DNA of 64,000 bases from CAZNPL01 sp964574815 (GCA_964574815.1 CAZNPL010000006.1:62001-126000); one strand, 5' to 3'; positions 24,839 to 34,129 are shown, counted from the stretch's first letter. Made by a program: numbers and translations. Notes: generated by a model not told the origin, from the letters alone.

Positions 24839-25057
24839 ATGAGAAAACGGGGAATTCGTAGGCGAATGCTGCGTGTATTGGCTGCGGTGGCCGTTGGTGG
24901 AAGCGTGTTTCAGCTCGGCTCGTGCGACGCGGCGGTGCGATCGACTTTGATAGCCGGCTTGGCAACGACGACCGAAGCTCTGTTCGATACACTGATTCAG
25001 ACGTTCTTCACCAGCCTGGCGGACGACACCGGCGGCGGCGGCTCGACAACTACGTAA
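24839..25057 (+). CDS. Small predicted lipoprotein (72 residues), family A
   Basis: ATG 24839 with GGAG eight bases upstream. The basic N-terminus (RKRGIRRR), hydrophobic run (LRVLAAVAVGG) and 'FQLGSC' lipobox suggest a lipid-anchored protein. The mature part 'DAAVRSTLIAGLATTTEALF', then DTLIQTFFTSL, is amphipathic and ends in a Gly/Thr tail. It is 78 bases ahead of a protein with the same plan, and its amphipathic motif ('ALFDTL...F') recurs in the peptide at 35654. No function known. Confidence 0.6.
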   Translation: MRKRGIRRRMLRVLAAVAVGGSVFQLGSCDAAVRSTLIAGLATTTEALFDTLIQTFFTSLADDTGGGGSTTT

Positions 25058-25135
25058 GGTGCCTCGTAGCTTGCTCGGCGACGCTGTCACGCCCTTCTGC
25101 GGGGGAGGTGACGCCGTCTGAAAAGGGAGCCGCCG

Positions 25136-25330
25136 ATGTCTCGTACGCTGCTGAGGTACAAGTCGTTACGGAGGGTGATCTGGGCGGGGCTCGCGTCGCA
25201 GGTCCTGATCTTTCAGGCAGGAGGCTGCACTTTCACACGCGAGGACGCCATCGGGATCGTCGCGGATACGCTCGCGCTGGCCGTGACGATCGCCGCCGAG
25301 TCACTCCTGATCGGGATTTTAAGCGGTTAG
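25136..25330 (+). CDS. Small predicted lipoprotein (64 residues), related to its upstream neighbour
   Basis: ATG 25136 after GGGAG. Basic start, hydrophobic segment 'VIWAGLASQVLIFQ', lipobox 'AGGC', then 'TFTREDAIGIVADTLALAV' and a hydrophobic end, with only ~35 mature residues. Layout, size and lipobox position match the 72-residue protein just upstream, suggesting tandem duplication. Function unknown; an amphipathic membrane-associated peptide is likely. Confidence 0.6.
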   Translation: MSRTLLRYKSLRRVIWAGLASQVLIFQAGGCTFTREDAIGIVADTLALAVTIAAESLLIGILSG

Positions 25331-25433
25331 TAACGCCTGCCGCACGCCTGTGCCGTGCCGCAGCCGTCATCAAAACCCACGTGAAACCACCGCCGCCGTT
25401 GCCCTTGGAGCGCCGTGACCCAATAGGCTGCAC

Positions 25434-25462
25434 GGGCGGATCCGCTTGAAGCAGATCCGCCC
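25434..25462. repeat. Inverted repeat GGGCGGATC / GATCCGCCC
   Basis: Perfect nine-base arms (25434-25442 and 25454-25462) with an 11-base loop, about 100 bases after the second small lipoprotein gene. A stable RNA hairpin that could protect or end the small-lipoprotein transcript; no T-run follows. Confidence 0.45.
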
Positions 25463-25565
25463 CCACTCGAATTCAGATGCGGCCTGAACAGTCACCAGCC
25501 CGTCACGCACCGCGCCGCCCGTCACCTTGACATTCCCCGCCGCGCGGCGGATCATCCCCTGCGGC

Positions 25566-25583
25566 ACGTCATCTTGATGACGT
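25566..25583. promoter_or_regulatory. Palindrome ACGTCATC-TT-GATGACGT ahead of aldehyde dehydrogenase
   Basis: Perfect eight-base arms around TT, ending 67 bases before the ATG at 25651. Size and symmetry suit a dimeric repressor site or a leader hairpin. No regulator gene is adjacent. The remaining bases of 25331-25650 hold no gene. Confidence 0.35.
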
Positions 25584-25650
25584 TCTTCGCGGGCCTTTTC
25601 GTGTGAATTTGAAAGAGGCGTTTCGAACCGCCAACCGACGGAGGTGTGTC

Positions 25651-27138
25651 ATGACAACGGCAACGGCAGCAGCTCCCCCAAAAGTCGAGCTGACTCAGCA
25701 CCTGATCAACGGCGAGTGGTGTGATTCAACCACCGGCAAAACCTTCGAGACTTTCAATCCCGCAACGGGTGAGGTCATCGCGCACGTGGCAGAGGCCGAC
25801 CAAGCCGACGTCGATCGGGCCGTGCAGGCGGCGCGGGCGGCGTTCGAGTCGGGTCCGTGGAAAAAAATGAGCGCCCGCGACCGCAGCAAGCTGCTGTTTA
25901 AACTGGCGGATCTGGTCGAGCAAAACGCCCAACGCCTGGCTCAATTGGAGGTGCTGGACAACGGCAAGCCGATCAGCGAGGTGCAGTACGGGGACCTGCC
26001 GCTGGTCGCTGAGACCTTCCGGTACTTCGGCGGATGGGCCGACAAGATCACCGGCGAAACCATCCCCGTCGACAACAAGATGGGCAACTTCTTCTGCTTT
26101 ACCCAGAGAGAACCGGTCGGCGTCTGCGGGCAGATCATTCCGTGGAACTTTCCGATGCTGATGGCCGCGTGGAAATGGGGGCCGGCGCTGGCGTGCGGAA
26201 ATACCGTGGTGCTCAAGCCCGCGGAACAGACGCCATTGACCGCACTCGAGCTCGGCAGGCTGGCAATGGAGGCCGGGTTCCCGCCGGGCGTCGTCAACGT
26301 GGTCAACGGATTCGGGGAAACGGCCGGCGATGCTCTGGTACGCCACCCGGATGTGGACAAAATCGCCTTCACGGGCGAGTACAAGACCGCCCAGGTCATT
26401 TCACGCAACGCGGCCGACACGCTCAAGCGGCTCACGTTCGAGCTGGGCGGCAAGAGCCCGGCCGTGGTCTTTGCAGACTCGGATATTGAGCTGGCCGTCA
26501 AGGGCTCGATGGCCGGCATCTTTTTCAACCAGGGAGAGGTGTGCTGCGCGGGCAGCCGCCTGTTCGTCGAGGAATCAGCCCACGACGAATTCGTCGAAAA
26601 ATTCAAGACAGCGGCCGAGAAACGCCGCCTCGGCGACCCGTTCGATCCGAAAACCCACCAGGGCGCCCAGGTCTCGCAGGAGCAGTTCGACAAGGTGATG
26701 TCGTACATCGACATCGGCCGCAACGAGGACAAGGCCACCTGCGTCACCGGCGGCGAGCGCTTCGGCGACAAAGGCTGGTACGTGAAGCCGACGATTTTCA
26801 CCGATGTCAAAAACGACATGCGGATCGCCCAGGAGGAAATCTTCGGCCCGGTGGCCGCCGTCATGAAGTTCAAGTCGATCGACGACGTGGTCAAGCAGGC
26901 CAACACCACGATCTACGGGCTCGCCGCAGCCGTCTGGACCAGCGACATCACTAAGGCGTTCGCGGTCGCTGACGGCGTCCGGGCCGGCACCGTCTGGGTC
27001 AACTGCTTCAACGCCTTCGACCCGGCGGCACCGTTCGGCGGCTACAAATTCAGCGGACACGGCCGCGAGAACGGCAAGCAGGCCCTCGATGCTTACAGCG
27101 AAGTGAAGACCGTGTGGGTTAACGTGGGGAAACGATAA
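25651..27138 (+). CDS. NAD(P)-dependent aldehyde dehydrogenase
   Basis: ATG 25651 follows GGAGGTG; the longer frame from 25603 adds 16 unlikely residues. Family landmarks: '[20 protein letters not shown]' (Asn166), 'LKPAEQTP', general base Glu264 in 'FELGGKSP', catalytic Cys298 in '[11 protein letters not shown]', and 'EEIFGPV' and '[15 protein letters not shown]' near the end. At 495 residues it aligns throughout with ALDH1/2-like enzymes that oxidise aldehydes to carboxylates. The coenzyme loop 'FTGEYKTAQ' differs from the usual 'FTGSTEVGR', so cofactor preference may differ. Single gene with its own leader. Confidence 0.95.
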   Translation: MTTATAAAPPKVELTQHLINGEWCDSTTGKTFETFNPATGEVIAHVAEADQADVDRAVQAARAAFESGPWKKMSARDRSKLLFKLADLVEQNAQRLAQLEVLDNGKPISEVQYGDLPLVAETFRYFGGWADKITGETIPVDNKMGNFFCFTQREPVGVCGQIIPWNFPMLMAAWKWGPALACGNTVVLKPAEQTPLTALELGRLAMEAGFPPGVVNVVNGFGETAGDALVRHPDVDKIAFTGEYKTAQVISRNAADTLKRLTFELGGKSPAVVFADSDIELAVKGSMAGIFFNQGEVCCAGSRLFVEESAHDEFVEKFKTAAEKRRLGDPFDPKTHQGAQVSQEQFDKVMSYIDIGRNEDKATCVTGGERFGDKGWYVKPTIFTDVKNDMRIAQEEIFGPVAAVMKFKSIDDVVKQANTTIYGLAAAVWTSDITKAFAVADGVRAGTVWVNCFNAFDPAAPFGGYKFSGHGRENGKQALDAYSEVKTVWVNVGKR

Positions 27139-27657
27139 AGCCTTTACCCGCGTTGTCGATACATCGAAATGCGCTTGACGAGGCGGGTCTTGCCGTAAGG
27201 TGAGACTCGCCTTTCGCGCGCCGGCAGGTCTGAGGAATCGCGCCTTGAGCGACGCCGGGAATGCTCTGCAAAACTGGGTGGTAAACACGCCCGTCGCCCC
27301 AAAACCCCGGCGCAGCCCCTTTGCCGCTCATAGGCTGCCCCGCTCACGAATCAAGGCACGCCGCGTCCATCCGTTGCGTTCTTCGAAGTGGCCGGCTTGT
27401 TGACCGGTTACTAGCATACTTGTGGTGCAATGTGACCCCTTGCGACAGGCCCGGCTGGTTCTTCCCAATAGGCTGCGATCGGACCTGCATGCGGTGTTCT
27501 TTCTCGTTGCACCGGATGAAGGCGGCCCCCTTGTTCGGTGACGGCCTCCACCCGGAGGTGGGCTGCCGACGGCGGTTCGCAGTTGCACAAACGGGACCAC
27601 GGCGTGCCACGTCATGGCCTCGTGGTCTTTGTACTTCATTCGAAAGGTTCCTCGGGC
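27139..27657. other. Intergenic stretch of ~520 bases, no gene recognised
   Basis: Short overlapping ORFs in several frames, none with a convincing start, domain or composition. Codon frame of the following methyltransferase is open back to 27538 but the early codons look non-coding. Confidence 0.4.
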
Positions 27658-28692
27658 ATGGGCGATATTGCGGTACAGCGTGCGTGCAGACAATTCTCCA
27701 GAGATTCCTTCTTGCGGCTGGATGAGTGCGACGACCGCGAGTTTTACGCAGAAGACCGGTTCGTCAGCCACCTGGACTCGTTGGCCCGTTCAACGATCGA
27801 ACAGTTGATTGGACAACTGGTCGTTGAGGAAGCCCCTGTGATTCTCGACCTGATGTCGAGTTGGGACTCGGACCTCCCGGATACACTCCGCCCTGCAAAG
27901 ACCATTGGTCTGGGGCTGAACGAAAACGAGCTGCGCGCCAACAGGGCTTTGAACGATCGCGTCATCCAAGATCTTAACAAGAATCCACGGTTACCGTTTG
28001 GCGACGGCGTGTTCGATGCAGCCCTGTGCACCGTCTCCGTCGAGTACATGACACGCCCGCTGGAGGTGTTCCGGGACGTGGGGCGTGTTTTGAAACCGGG
28101 CGGGCTCTTCCTGGTCGTTTTCTCAAACCGAATGTTCCCCACAAAGGCGGTCAAAATCTGGCGCGAGTCGGGCGAAGAAGAGCGAGTCATGCTGGTCTCG
28201 GACTTTTTCACCGTAGCCGGCGCTTTTGGTAAGCAGCGCGTGTTCGTATCGAGGGGAAAGCCGCGCCCCAAGGACGACAAATACGCCCATCTGGAGATCC
28301 CGAGTGATCCGGTCTACGCCGTGTATGCGAGCAAGATTGGAAAAGACCACTCTGTGAGACCCGCCCCGAAGGTCGCCCCGCGGGCCCCCAAGTATGACGC
28401 CGAACAGGTTGCACAACGCAAGCGGACGATCAGGGACACCTTGTGTTGTCCTTATTGCGGAACGCGTCTCAAGAAATGGTTGGTTCCGGATACGCCGTTC
28501 ACCGAGTGGCCCAACGAATTCATGTACATCTGTTTCAATAACGAATGCGGCTATTTTGTGGGAGGATGGGATGCAATGGCCGCGCAGGGCAACCCATGCT
28601 CCTATCGCCTGATGTACGATCCGTTGAGAGATGCCTGTCACCCCGTCCCCGTGCTCAGCCGAGAGGCCCTCAGAGACGGCATCGTCGAGTAA
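27658..28692 (+). CDS. SAM-dependent methyltransferase with C-terminal zinc-finger-like segment
   Basis: The chosen ATG is 27658. The methyltransferase core is 'VILDLMSSWDSDLP' (motif I variant lacking the usual GxGxG), 'TIGLGLNENELRAN', 'LPFGDGVFDAALCTVSVEYM' and 'VLKPGGLFLVVFSNR', as in type-11 enzymes. A C-terminal tail has 'CCPYCGTRLKKW' and 'CFNNECGYFVGG', two Cys pairs likely to bind zinc. The tail is unusual for this family and might contact a protein or nucleic acid. Substrate unknown; 344 residues. Confidence 0.8.
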   Translation: MGDIAVQRACRQFSRDSFLRLDECDDREFYAEDRFVSHLDSLARSTIEQLIGQLVVEEAPVILDLMSSWDSDLPDTLRPAKTIGLGLNENELRANRALNDRVIQDLNKNPRLPFGDGVFDAALCTVSVEYMTRPLEVFRDVGRVLKPGGLFLVVFSNRMFPTKAVKIWRESGEEERVMLVSDFFTVAGAFGKQRVFVSRGKPRPKDDKYAHLEIPSDPVYAVYASKIGKDHSVRPAPKVAPRAPKYDAEQVAQRKRTIRDTLCCPYCGTRLKKWLVPDTPFTEWPNEFMYICFNNECGYFVGGWDAMAAQGNPCSYRLMYDPLRDACHPVPVLSREALRDGIVE

Positions 28693-29030
28693 TTCCAGTC
28701 ACATGGCGCTTTGGCAAAAGGACCTGCGCACTCGGCTCCTTATCGTCGACCGAGGCAAGCCCGCAGCGAGGCCGCCCGCACCGAAACCGCGTCTCCCGAC
28801 GTTGTAAGCGAGTCGCACGCAGCGATTACACACCTGTAATCCGGCCGGAGTTCGATGGCCCTTGCATCTCGTGCTTTGATTGCGGAGAATCATGTGTCAT
28901 TGGGCCGCGGTGCTGAAACTTCGGAATGTGAACGAGGTTGCGCACCCCCCAACTTGGTCGTGCGCTCTGGCACCGACACGCCCTGAAGGAGTCATCGAGC
29001 CGGGCGCGCGGCGCTGGTAACGGTGAAATC
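28693..29030. other. Intergenic stretch of 338 bases
   Basis: One frame ends in a Cys-rich run ('FDGPCISCFDCGESC') before a stop at 28916, but it has no start codon within the interval, so I do not call it. Otherwise nothing recognised. Confidence 0.35.
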
Positions 29031-29510
29031 ATGAACCTGTATCTTGTACGACATGGAGACGCGGTGCCAAAAGACGTAAACCCCGCTCGACCTCTCAGTG
29101 ACGTCGGCCAGGAGCGTGTGCGGGCCATGGCCGGCGCCATGAGGGACGCGGGCATCGAGACGTCGCGCGTTCTGCACAGCGGAAAAGCCCGGGCGAGGGA
29201 AACCGCGGAGATCCTGGCGGACGCGGTCGCGGCCGGAACAAGCCCGGAAGCCGTCGACGGCGTTAAGGCCAACGACCCGGTAGCGGCGTTCGCCGAACAA
29301 GTGCGCTCCTGGGACGAGGATATGATGGTAGTCGGGCACTTGCCGCACCTGGCCAAACTGGTAGCTCTGCTCGTGACCGGCAACGAGGAGCTGCCGATGG
29401 TCGCCTTCACGCCGGGGACGGCGGTATGCCTGGAGCGGCGGGAAGACGGGGGGTTCACCATCGGATGGATGATGCGCCCGGTCTTGTGTGGGGCTCCTTC
29501 GCCGGCGTAG
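29031..29510 (+). CDS. sixA: Phosphohistidine phosphatase SixA
   Basis: 'MNLYLVRHGDAVP' is the RHG histidine-phosphatase signature (catalytic His8); 'PLSDVGQERVRAMA' and 'VLHSGKARARETAEIL' are SixA-typical. The second catalytic His is in 'MMVVGHLPHLAKLV'. 159 residues, as in the family. SixA removes phosphate from His in phosphorelay or PTS-Ntr proteins; an EIIA-Ntr-like gene is at 16.1 kb, a possible but unproven target. Followed closely by a cyclophilin-like gene. Confidence 0.92.
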   Translation: MNLYLVRHGDAVPKDVNPARPLSDVGQERVRAMAGAMRDAGIETSRVLHSGKARARETAEILADAVAAGTSPEAVDGVKANDPVAAFAEQVRSWDEDMMVVGHLPHLAKLVALLVTGNEELPMVAFTPGTAVCLERREDGGFTIGWMMRPVLCGAPSPA

Positions 29511-29520
29511 CCCCCGGATC

Positions 29521-29868
29521 ATGAACATGATGAAGATTCGAGTGACGCTCGGCGAACTGGAGGTGACCGCCAGGCTCGACGACACGAAAACGGCAAGCTT
29601 GCTCGCGGAGCGTATGCCCTTCGAATCGAGTGCCCGGAGGTGGGGAGACGAAGTGTACTTTTCTGCTCCGGTGGAGATTGCCGAGGCGGATCCACAGGCT
29701 GAAGCGCCGGTGGGCGCCGTAGCATACTGGCCGCCTGGGAAAGCGATGTGCCTGTTCTTCGGCCAGACGCCGTACAGTCCGGTCAACATCGTCGGGATGA
29801 TCGAGGGCGACGCCCGGCGCCTCGAATCGGTGCAGGACGGCGAACCGGTTCGGGTTGAGCGGCTTTAG
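29521..29868 (+). CDS. Cyclophilin-like fold protein (DUF369/TM1367-like)
   Basis: About 115 residues from ATG 29521 (29527 and 29530 are alternatives). 'IRVTLGELEVTARLDDTKTA', 'MPFESSARRWGDEVYF', 'VAYWPPGKAMCLFFGQTP' and 'NIVGMIEGDARRL' follow the cyclophilin-like family of small single-domain proteins. These share the cyclophilin barrel but lack the known isomerase active-site Arg. Function unknown. Ten bases after sixA, probably co-transcribed. Confidence 0.8.
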   Translation: MNMMKIRVTLGELEVTARLDDTKTASLLAERMPFESSARRWGDEVYFSAPVEIAEADPQAEAPVGAVAYWPPGKAMCLFFGQTPYSPVNIVGMIEGDARRLESVQDGEPVRVERL

Positions 29869-29909
29869 CGTGTATCGTGCGGATGGCGGGCTGACCGAGG
29901 CGAGTTTCA

Positions 29910-30527
29910 ATGTTCCTACAACGGCTGGCGAAGGGTTCAGCAATCGCGATCCTTGTGTCGATCGCCGTCGGGTGCGACCGCCCTGACGAAGGGAGGCGCA
30001 AGGCCAACCAAAGCGAGGCGCCGAGCCGGGAAGATCGAGCAGGAGGTGAGACCATGGACATCAAAGTGGAATCGACGGCGTTCGAAAACAATGAAAAGAT
30101 TCCGGTGCGGCATACGGCCGACGGCCAGGACGTGTCGCCGATGCTGACGTGGACCGACGTGCCGACCGCGGCGCAGGAGTTGGCTTTGGTGTGCGATGAT
30201 CCGGACGCTCCGACGCCGGAACCGTGGGTCCATTGGGTGATCTACAAAATCCCGCCCCAGTCGATCGGCCTGCCCGAGAACGTCGCGCAGACACCCATGC
30301 CACCGAACCCCGCAGGGGCGGTGCAGGGCAAGAACTCGTGGGGCGACGTCGGCTATCGGGGGCCGGCGCCCCCTCAAGGGCACGGCGTGCATCATTATCA
30401 TTTCAAGGTCTACGCGCTGGACCAAAAGATCGATCTGCCGGCCGGAGCCGACAAGGCCACCTTGCTGGATACAATGGAAGGACACGTCATCGCCGAGGGC
30501 GAGCTTGTGGGCACGTACGAGCGATGA
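29910..30527 (+). CDS. YbhB/YbcL-type PEBP (Raf kinase inhibitor-like) lipoprotein
   Basis: Lipobox-like 'SIAVGC' ends the signal sequence at about residue 22. The PEBP domain begins at 'MDIKVESTAFENNEKIPVRH' and has 'DVSPMLTWTDVP', 'LALVCDDPDAPTPEPWVHWV' (the ligand-pocket DPDAP and WxHW motifs) and 'YRGPAPPQGHGVHHYHFKV'. Bacterial YbhB/YbcL proteins bind small anions; a defined role is lacking. Third gene of the sixA group. An internal ATG at 30054 would give a cytoplasmic form, but the lipoprotein signal favours 29910. Confidence 0.9.
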   Translation: MFLQRLAKGSAIAILVSIAVGCDRPDEGRRKANQSEAPSREDRAGGETMDIKVESTAFENNEKIPVRHTADGQDVSPMLTWTDVPTAAQELALVCDDPDAPTPEPWVHWVIYKIPPQSIGLPENVAQTPMPPNPAGAVQGKNSWGDVGYRGPAPPQGHGVHHYHFKVYALDQKIDLPAGADKATLLDTMEGHVIAEGELVGTYER

Positions 30528-30666
30528 CGCCGGGCAGACCAGCCATCCCCGAAACCGAATGGAGTCGGCATTGCGGCGGCACGCCGCGGTGCTCACGCGT
30601 TTCGAACGCAGCCTTGACATCTTGAAAACTACAAAAGGGAGAGGATGCTCGATTGCGCGTCGCCGA

Positions 30667-30672
30667 TATAAT
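30667..30672 (+). promoter_or_regulatory. Exact TATAAT -10 box, eight bases before the sigma factor ATG
   Basis: TATAAT at 30667-30672 with no convincing -35; the predicted transcript start falls at or within two bases of the ATG at 30681, so the sigma-kinase message may be leaderless. The same spacing is seen at the asnB leader. Confidence 0.4.
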
Positions 30673-30680
30673 GCGCCGCG

Positions 30681-31265
30681 ATGAGCGATTCCAAGTCCAA
30701 GGCAGACGTGACCGCCATCCTGTCCGACGACCGGCTCGACAGTGCTTCCAAAGTCGCCGCAAAGCTGATGCCCTTGGTCTATGAAGAGTTGCGGGAGCTG
30801 GCTCGTCGTTATCTTAGATCGGAGCGGGGCGGGCACACATTGCAGCCCACGGCATTGGTGCACGAGGCGTTTCTCAAACTTGTGGATCAAAAGCGCGTGG
30901 ATTGGCAGGGACGGACGCACTTCTACGCCGTGGGCGCGCAGGCCATGCGGCGAATCCTGGTGGATTACGCGCGCGCGCGGGGGCGGACCAAACGCGGCGC
31001 GGGCATGAAGCGGATTCTGCTCGATGAAGCGGCCGTCTTTGCGGACGCGAAGCCGCTGGATCTGATCGAGCTGGCCGACACCCTCGACGCTCTTGCATCG
31101 CTGGATCCCCTGCAGGCGCAGATCGTCGAGTTGCGGTTCTTCGCCGGTCTGACCGTCGAACAGGTCGCCCACGTACTGGGCGTGTCCAAGCGCAAGGTCG
31201 AGGGTGACTGGACCCACGCGAAGGCTTGGCTCCGAAGCCGACTGGGACCTGACCGCACCGAATGA
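30681..31265 (+). CDS. ECF-type RNA polymerase sigma factor (TIGR02999-like)
   Basis: 194 residues. 'LVYEELRELARRYLRSERGG', 'LQPTALVHEAFLKL' and 'FYAVGAQAMRRILVDYARAR' form region 2; 'LDALASLDPLQAQIVELRFF' with 'GLTVEQVAHVLGVSKRKVE' forms region 4 with its helix-turn-helix. This is the large ECF group that is expanded in Planctomycetes and usually coupled to a Ser/Thr kinase instead of an anti-sigma factor. It overlaps the kinase gene by four bases (ATGA at 31262-31265). Its targets are unknown. Confidence 0.93.
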   Translation: MSDSKSKADVTAILSDDRLDSASKVAAKLMPLVYEELRELARRYLRSERGGHTLQPTALVHEAFLKLVDQKRVDWQGRTHFYAVGAQAMRRILVDYARARGRTKRGAGMKRILLDEAAVFADAKPLDLIELADTLDALASLDPLQAQIVELRFFAGLTVEQVAHVLGVSKRKVEGDWTHAKAWLRSRLGPDRTE

Positions 31266-34129
31266 CGCCCGAACAGCACGCACGTGCCCGAGACATCTTC
31301 CTCGACATCATCGCCCACCCTCCCGAGGAACATCATTCGTTGACTGCGAAGCGTTGCGGCGGAGACGCCGAGCTGCAGCGCGAGGTCGAAAGGCTGCTGA
31401 AGCACCATCATGAGGCGACGCTCCAGGTCGGGCCGCGAACGCCTGAAGACTCGGAGGAAGGCTGGGCCGTGACGGAAGTGGGGGAGACAGGGCGGCTCTC
31501 TCGCACGACAAGCGCAACATCGCCCGATGAAGAAACTCGTGAAGGGATCCGCTTGACCGCGGGGGATCTCGTCGCTGGGCGGTACCGGGTGGTGGCTTGG
31601 CTCGGCGGCGGCGGGATGGGACAAGTCTATCGCGTCGAGGACCTCACCCTGCACCAGACGGTCGCGCTCAAGTTTCTCGCCCCCAAGTTCGCGGCTGAGC
31701 AGGCGTGGCGGGAGCGGTTCATGCATGAGGCGCGGACGGCCCGCGAGATCACGCACCCGAACGTCTGCCGAGTGTTCGACATTGGCGAGGCCGACGAGCA
31801 CGTCTTCATCTCGATGGAGTACGTCGACGGTGAGGATCTGGCGACGCTCATGCGGCGAATCGGCCCGCTGCCGCAGGCCAAGGTCCTCGATATGGCGCAC
31901 CAGGTGTGCGGCGGGCTCGCGGCGGCCCATACAAAGGGCCTGCTGCACCGCGATCTAAAACCGGCCAACATTATGCTCGACCGCCGCGGAAACATCCGGA
32001 TCACCGATTTCGGCCTTGCCGGCGCGGTCGCAGAGTTGAAGGAAGGCGGCCTCATCGCAGGTACGCCGCCCTACATGGCTCCCGAACAGTTCGTCGGAAT
32101 AGGTCTGAGTGTTCGGACGGACGTGTATGCGCTCGGGCTGGTTCTCTACGAAATGCTGGCGGGCAGGCCCGCCTTTCAAGCCGACGACCTGGTCGAATAC
32201 GCGCGTCTTCACCGAGAGGAGGATCCGCCACCGCTGTCTCAATGGGTGCCGAACGTTGATCCCGCGCTTGAGCAGATCATCCACCATTGCTTGCAGATAG
32301 ACCCCGCGAAACGACCCCACTCCGTGATGACCGTCGCGGCCGCCCTGCCCGGCGGGGATGCACTGACGGCGGCGATAGCCGCCGACCGCACGCCTTCGCC
32401 CGAGACGGTGGCCGCCGCCCGGCCACGCCCGGACGCCCTCCCGGGCCCGCGCACTCTGGCTGCCATCACAGGGCTGCTGCTGGCGGCGCTGGCGATCGCG
32501 CGCACTTACGCGCCCGGTCCGCTGGACATGGCGAACAGTAAACCGCCCGAAGTTATGGCCGAGCGGTGCCGGGACATCATTGGCACGGTGGGTTATAACG
32601 CGAAATCGCCGCAGCATGCGACGTACGGTTTCGCCGGGTTGAACATGGACGCGCCTTACGTCAGCGCCTTTTCGTGGGGAGACACTCGCAGCGCAGCGCA
32701 ATTGGGCGGAACTGAAACCCTTCTCTTCTGGTACATTCAGAGCCCACGTCCGATGACATCGCCGGCCTCCCGACTCGAAGGCCTGCAAGCCAGCCGTTTG
32801 ACAGCTCACGATGGGACGATTCCCGGTCAGGGTGCTGTGGCGGTGGCGCTTAGCCCGTCAGGGAGACTGATATACTTCGCAGCGACACCCCACATGCAAG
32901 GGGCGCCGGCGCTCAAAGCAGCGGACGCGAAGCCCGTGTTTGAAGAGATGCTGGCTTTTGCGGAGCTCGGCGTCGAGTCGGCCGCAGCTGCGCAACCGAG
33001 CGTCCAAACTTATCTGCCGGTCGACGACCGCCGCGCTTTGCTCTTCACTGCAGCAGACGACACAGCAATGACACGAAGAGTCGATTGGCTGGCGTGGCAC
33101 GGACGCCCAATCCTGTTCGCGGTTACCCGACAGCGTGTTGCCGGTTCCGCAATGTCCGAGTTGGCGGAAGAGAAAACTCGCCATGCACTCAAGACGACAA
33201 TGCTTCAAGTCGTCCTGGTCATGGTTGCGCTTGTTTCGTTTCCCTGGGCGTGGAAAAACCAGCGCGAGGATCGCGCCGACCGGCAGGCGGCCATGCGGTT
33301 CGCCGCGTTCGTCTTCGCCGTCGAACTCATCCGGTGGCTGCTGAAGGAGAGGCACGCCCTGGATTTCAGCTTCGAAGTGGCCAGCCTCTGCGAGGCCGGG
33401 CTGCGAGCACTTTCCTTCGCGGCCATGATCTGGCTGTTCTATACCGCCCTCGAGCCCGAGGCGCGCCGCTACTGGCCGCACCTGCTCGTCGCGTGGCGCC
33501 GCATGTTGTCAGGGAACCTGTTCGACCCCGTGGTCGGACGACACATTCAGATCGGGGTCGCCGTGGGAGCGTTTCTGGCCGTGATGATCGTCGTCGATCG
33601 TCTTGTTGTCGCCTGGCTGGGATGGGACGCCCGATTACCTCTGATCGACGCGGCCATTCCCGATCGGCTCCTGGGCGGCCGGTTCGCCGTGGCCGGGTGC
33701 CTGGGCTCCTTGCTTAAAGCACTGTTTCGCGCTCTACTCTTCCTCCTGCTTCTAACCGCGCTGAGGGCGGTAGTGCGCCGGCCGATCGTGTCGGCCGCCC
33801 TGGCGGCGTTGCTCATTGCCCCCATGTACACGCCCCTGGGATCACACCTGGCGATCGCGTGGGTGACCATCGGGGTCGGCTGCGTGGGTTTGATGGTCTG
33901 GGCGATGGCCCGATTCGGCCTGATCACCGTCGCGGCCGCCTTGCTGACAGCCGAACTGCTCACGACGTTTCCGATCGACCTGCACTTTGATGTGTGGTAC
34001 GCCGACCTGACCCTTCTCGCGCTGGGCGTGGTGTTGGCCCTGGCGTTTATTGGCATGGTCGGGTCGAGGTCCGCCGAGCGTTCCCCGGCCTTGGGGAACG
34101 CTTTCTCGGCGTACCGTCGCGGTGTTTGA
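31262..34129 (+). CDS. Membrane Ser/Thr protein kinase (PknB-like) with multi-helix C-terminal domain
   Basis: Residues ~1-60 form a helical N-terminal region usual in kinases paired with ECF sigma factors. The kinase domain is ~107-365: glycine loop 'LGGGGMGQVYR', Lys137 in 'VALKFL', 'HRDLKPANIML' (catalytic Asp231), 'DFG' (249-251) and 'GTPPYMAPEQF'. A membrane helix at ~399-413 leads to a ~270-residue extracytoplasmic domain, then about seven further helices from ~690 to ~940 ('VLVMVALVSFPWAW', 'LLFLLLLTALRAVV'). It probably senses an outside cue and phosphorylates the co-encoded sigma factor; this partnership is inferred from the overlap. Confidence 0.93.
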   Translation: MTPEQHARARDIFLDIIAHPPEEHHSLTAKRCGGDAELQREVERLLKHHHEATLQVGPRTPEDSEEGWAVTEVGETGRLSRTTSATSPDEETREGIRLTAGDLVAGRYRVVAWLGGGGMGQVYRVEDLTLHQTVALKFLAPKFAAEQAWRERFMHEARTAREITHPNVCRVFDIGEADEHVFISMEYVDGEDLATLMRRIGPLPQAKVLDMAHQVCGGLAAAHTKGLLHRDLKPANIMLDRRGNIRITDFGLAGAVAELKEGGLIAGTPPYMAPEQFVGIGLSVRTDVYALGLVLYEMLAGRPAFQADDLVEYARLHREEDPPPLSQWVPNVDPALEQIIHHCLQIDPAKRPHSVMTVAAALPGGDALTAAIAADRTPSPETVAAARPRPDALPGPRTLAAITGLLLAALAIARTYAPGPLDMANSKPPEVMAERCRDIIGTVGYNAKSPQHATYGFAGLNMDAPYVSAFSWGDTRSAAQLGGTETLLFWYIQSPRPMTSPASRLEGLQASRLTAHDGTIPGQGAVAVALSPSGRLIYFAATPHMQGAPALKAADAKPVFEEMLAFAELGVESAAAAQPSVQTYLPVDDRRALLFTAADDTAMTRRVDWLAWHGRPILFAVTRQRVAGSAMSELAEEKTRHALKTTMLQVVLVMVALVSFPWAWKNQREDRADRQAAMRFAAFVFAVELIRWLLKERHALDFSFEVASLCEAGLRALSFAAMIWLFYTALEPEARRYWPHLLVAWRRMLSGNLFDPVVGRHIQIGVAVGAFLAVMIVVDRLVVAWLGWDARLPLIDAAIPDRLLGGRFAVAGCLGSLLKALFRALLFLLLLTALRAVVRRPIVSAALAALLIAPMYTPLGSHLAIAWVTIGVGCVGLMVWAMARFGLITVAAALLTAELLTTFPIDLHFDVWYADLTLLALGVVLALAFIGMVGSRSAERSPALGNAFSAYRRGV

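Noticed and set aside
28545..28916. Cys-rich ending 'CISCFDCGESC' after the methyltransferase
   Set aside because: The frame is a shadow of the methyltransferase in its first part and has no start codon in the interval; chance Cys cluster more likely.
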